Shown here: one piece after another, positions 62,089 to 64,000 of the stretch
How positions within the stretch are numbered: the first letter of the stretch is position 1
How the letters are laid out: every line of letters begins with the position of its first letter
Assembly (NCBI GenBank): GCA_019637635.1
Contig: JAHBVI010000002.1
Location: forward strand, 62,001 to 126,000
DNA length: 64,000 nucleotides
Source: Anaerolineae bacterium
Lineage (GTDB): Bacteria > Chloroflexota > Anaerolineae > Promineifilales > Promineifilaceae
Reading direction: 5' to 3'
The notes under the pieces: generated by a model
Databases searched by the model: none
What the model saw: only the letters and a program-made list of their open reading frames with translations
What the model was told of the DNA's origin: nothing
Program-made: the position numbers and the translations under genes

Positions 62089-63051
62089 TTATTCCACCAT
62101 TGCCCGCATCAACTTCACATTGGGCCTATGCCCTGTCCATAACTCAAAGGCGCGGGCACCCTGGTGAACGAGCATGCCCAGGCCGTTGGCGGTCGGCAGG
62201 CTGGCCGCCTGCGCCTGGCGCATGAAGGCAGTTTCACGCGGATTGTACACCAGATCATACACAAACGCGCCCGGCGGCAGCGGTAGGCCATCCGGCCAGG
62301 GGGAGGCTTCCGGGTGTGGCGTCATGCCCAGGGGCGTGGTGTTGACGATGAGGGGGGCGGTCAACGTGACTGCAATGGCGGCTAAATCATGCGTTGACCG
62401 TGCCGCCACATCCCCGGCATACGGCCGTAATGCCACCGCCAATTCCCCCGCCTGTTCCGGCCGCCGCGCCACCACCTGCACCCGCCCGCCGGACTTCGCC
62501 AGAGCATACACCACCGCTCGCGCTGACCCACCCGCGCCCAGGACGAGACAGTCACGGCCGTCCACCGCCACCCCTCGTTCGCCCAAATCGGCCAGGAAGC
62601 CAGACCAGTCGGTGTTGTAACCCTTCATTCGTGAGGCGTAATCGGTAATCGGTAATCCGTAATCCGTAATCGGTTCACGGTTTACGGATAACGGGTTACG
62701 GTCTACCACAATGGTATTCACCGCGCCAATCGCCCGCGCCGCATCTTCCATTTCATCCAGCAGGGGCATGACGGCTTGTTTGTGGGGGACGGTGACGTTG
62801 ACGCCGCGGAAACCGAGGGCGGGCAGGGCGGGCACGGCCGTCACCACCACCTCAGGCTGCACCGGCAGGGGCACGTACACATAATTCAAACCCAGGTCAG
62901 CCAGCGCCGCGTTGTGCATGGCCGGGCTGAAGCTGTGCGCCACCGGCCAGCCGATGATGCCAAGGAGTTGGGTGGAGCCGGTGATCGGTAATCGGTAATC
63001 GGTGGTCGGTGACGCGTGATGCGTGATGCGTGATGCGTGAGGTGTGGTCAT
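62089..63051 (-). CDS. aroE: Shikimate dehydrogenase with repeat-derived insertions
   Basis: 320 residues. Shikimate binding WPVAHSFSPAMHN (35-47), catalytic Lys in NVTVPHKQAVMP (85-96), GYNTDWSGF (144-152) and NADP motif GAGGSARAVVYAL, followed by NTTPLGMTP. It reduces 3-dehydroshikimate to shikimate in the pathway with aroA. The family is about 270-280 residues; the extra about 50 are two stretches, 1-26 (HASRITHH, TTDYRLPIT) and 118-143 (SVNREPITDYGLPITDY), encoded by CGTAATC/GTGATGC-type heptamers. Its ATG overlaps the NUDIX stop (ATGA). It is probably still functional because the frame is kept. Confidence 0.9.
   Translation of the reverse strand: MTTPHASRITHHASPTTDYRLPITGSTQLLGIIGWPVAHSFSPAMHNAALADLGLNYVYVPLPVQPEVVVTAVPALPALGFRGVNVTVPHKQAVMPLLDEMEDAARAIGAVNTIVVDRNPLSVNREPITDYGLPITDYASRMKGYNTDWSGFLADLGERGVAVDGRDCLVLGAGGSARAVVYALAKSGGRVQVVARRPEQAGELAVALRPYAGDVAARSTHDLAAIAVTLTAPLIVNTTPLGMTPHPEASPWPDGLPLPPGAFVYDLVYNPRETAFMRQAQAASLPTANGLGMLVHQGARAFELWTGHRPNVKLMRAMVE
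62623..62700. repeat. CGTAATC heptamers inside the aroE coding region
   Basis: GTAATCG, GTAATCC and inverted GGTTTACG units, the same type as at 49154-49241. They encode residues 118-143 of AroE in frame, between the conserved NTIV and GYNTD blocks. Confidence 0.85.
62972..63046. repeat. GTAATCG and GTGATGC heptamers at the aroE start
   Basis: GGTAATCG units and then five GTGATGC units lie directly after the aroE ATG (minus-strand reading) and encode its first 26 residues. Confidence 0.8.
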
Positions 63052-63668
63052 GGGCTGTCGAAGTAGGGGATGGGTAGTTCGCCGCGAACGAGTTGGAAGA
63101 TGATCGGGATGCGTTGTGCATGGCCGGGAGAAAGCGGTGGCAGGTCGTATTCGGTAAAAAAGCCCACGTCAGTGGCTTCGGCCGTCGGTTGGGGCGTTCC
63201 GTCTACGATTTCACCCAGAAATAAGTGGTGCAACAGTTGCAATTTGATGCGGCTGCCCCATAAACGGGAGTCAAACAGGCCAAGAAATTGGGTAACTTGG
63301 CCTCGTACCTGCACCTCCTCCCACAATTCGCGCACGGCCGTTTCCGCCGGCGTCTCGCCCATCTCCACAGCCCCACCCGGCACAGCCCACAAGCCATTAT
63401 CGTGCCGCTTGATAAGCAGCAGTTTGCCCTCCTGAAAGGCCACAAACTCGGCCCCGGAAAGCGGTGTCAGGTGGTAAAGCAAATCTTCAAAATGGGGCAA
63501 AATCTCCTCTGGATCACGCTGTTCCACCACCCCAATGAGCCGGGCGCTGAGAGCCAGCAATTGTGCATAGCGTGCCTGATCATAGGGGTCTTTCGTGAAG
63601 TACCGTCCCAAATTGGCAATCCCACGCATTTCATCGGCAATTTGATATAACGCTTCCGTCGAATTCAC
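63048..63668 (-). CDS. NUDIX hydrolase
   Basis: 206 residues from GTG at 63668, with GGAG/AGAGG upstream. An N-terminal helical part (1-65) is followed by the NUDIX domain with the box GGAVEMGETPAETAVRELWEEV (split: GGAVEMGE near 97, REL..EEV near 112). Family: hydrolyses nucleoside diphosphate derivatives. It overlaps aroE by 4 nt and lies 55 nt after aroA, so it is in the same transcript. Confidence 0.9.
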   Translation of the reverse strand: MNSTEALYQIADEMRGIANLGRYFTKDPYDQARYAQLLALSARLIGVVEQRDPEEILPHFEDLLYHLTPLSGAEFVAFQEGKLLLIKRHDNGLWAVPGGAVEMGETPAETAVRELWEEVQVRGQVTQFLGLFDSRLWGSRIKLQLLHHLFLGEIVDGTPQPTAEATDVGFFTEYDLPPLSPGHAQRIPIIFQLVRGELPIPYFDSP

Positions 63669-63722
63669 CCTCTGCTCCTCTCCTTTCTTAACCTCTTTGC
63701 CCCTTTGCGCCTTTGCGTCAAA

Positions 63723-64000
63723 TCATTCCACCCACTGCATGTTTGCGCCCAACGCCTGCATCGTCTCCACAAAGCCGGGGAAACTGTCGGCCACGCAGGC
63801 GGCGTCATGCACCAGCGTATCACCCGTGGCTACCAACCCGGCAATAGCCAATGACATGCCCAGGCGATGGTCATCGTGGCTGTCTACTGCTGCGCCACAC
63901 GGCCGTGTCGGCCCATGCACCGTAAACCCGTCCGGATACTCGGTCAGTTGGACGCCCAATTTACGCAGTTCCCCGGCCAATACACCAATTCGGTCTACCT
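63723..64000 (-). CDS. aroA: EPSP synthase, C-terminal part (runs off the window)
   Basis: The last 92 codons or so; the frame is open to the right edge (VDRIGVLAGELRKLG just before the annotated segment). HDDHRLGMSLAIAGL and CVADSFPGFVETMQALG are the conserved C-terminal blocks of 3-phosphoshikimate 1-carboxyvinyltransferase. It combines shikimate-3-phosphate with PEP, and with aroE forms a shikimate operon. Confidence 0.9.
   Translation of the reverse strand, partial: VDRIGVLAGELRKLGVQLTEYPDGFTVHGPTRPCGAAVDSHDDHRLGMSLAIAGLVATGDTLVHDAACVADSFPGFVETMQALGANMQWVE

Overview
The window looks like a chromosome segment of a Chloroflexota bacterium of the Anaerolineae/Ardenticatenia type. This is inferred from gene content: a SARP-NTPase-TPR regulator, several DUF2029/GT39-like membrane glycosyltransferases, secreted proteins ending in a short xYLPxV tail, a PucR regulator, many TTG/GTG starts and no outer-membrane or LPS genes. 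There is no rRNA, tRNA, phage, transposase or CRISPR array that I can support. Both edges cut genes: the left edge holds the 3' end of ftsZ and the right edge the 3' part of aroA.

Layout. 1-5.2 kb: ftsZ tail, two terminator-like hairpins, a large SARP-type regulator and a convergent secreted fasciclin protein. 5.3-10.8 kb (minus): an FkbM methyltransferase and two ABC exporter half-transporters whose ATP sites are complementary (one canonical, one degenerate), with a nucleotidyltransferase-fold gene between them. 11-12.7 kb: a strong promoter, a DUF2089 regulator and a SHOCT-like protein with ten 28-29 residue repeats. 12.9-16.5 kb: a frameshifted RlmI-like methyltransferase coupled to an aldo/keto reductase, a P-loop kinase and a DinB-fold protein. 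16.6-24.4 kb: an anchored solute-binding-like protein, then a plus-strand run (acidic unknown protein, cytochrome c, membrane protein, two Dpp/Opp-type permeases, deoxynucleoside kinase). 24.5-31 kb: a DNA methyltransferase fused to a BsuBI/PstI-type endonuclease, and a divergent pair of VWA-TM-FHA proteins. 31-35.4 kb: HAD phosphatase, alanine racemase, an alpha/beta hydrolase and an MFS exporter. 35.4-39.1 kb: a giant secreted M36 metalloprotease. 39.7-47.5 kb: a signalling block (hybrid kinase, response regulator, REC-kinase, PucR regulator). 47.5-52.8 kb: zinc-ribbon membrane protein, unknown protein, geranylgeranyl-reductase-like flavoprotein, secreted amidase. 53-59.1 kb: four polytopic glycosyltransferase-like proteins. 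59.2-64 kb (minus): a GH13_18 sugar phosphorylase coupled to a Calx-beta secreted protein, then aroA-NUDIX-aroE.

Two sequence-level signals run through everything. First, the palindromic octamer ACGGCCGT occurs about 147 times by my eye count (roughly one per 435 bp, where base composition predicts one or two), mostly inside genes, like HIP1 in cyanobacteria. Second, the intergenic spaces carry short heptamer tandem repeats (GAGATTG, GTGAGCG, GTAATCC, GTCACTC types) and perfect hairpins that run into gene ends. They supply start-proximal peptides, C-termini and stop codons, and appear to have inserted in frame into aroE.
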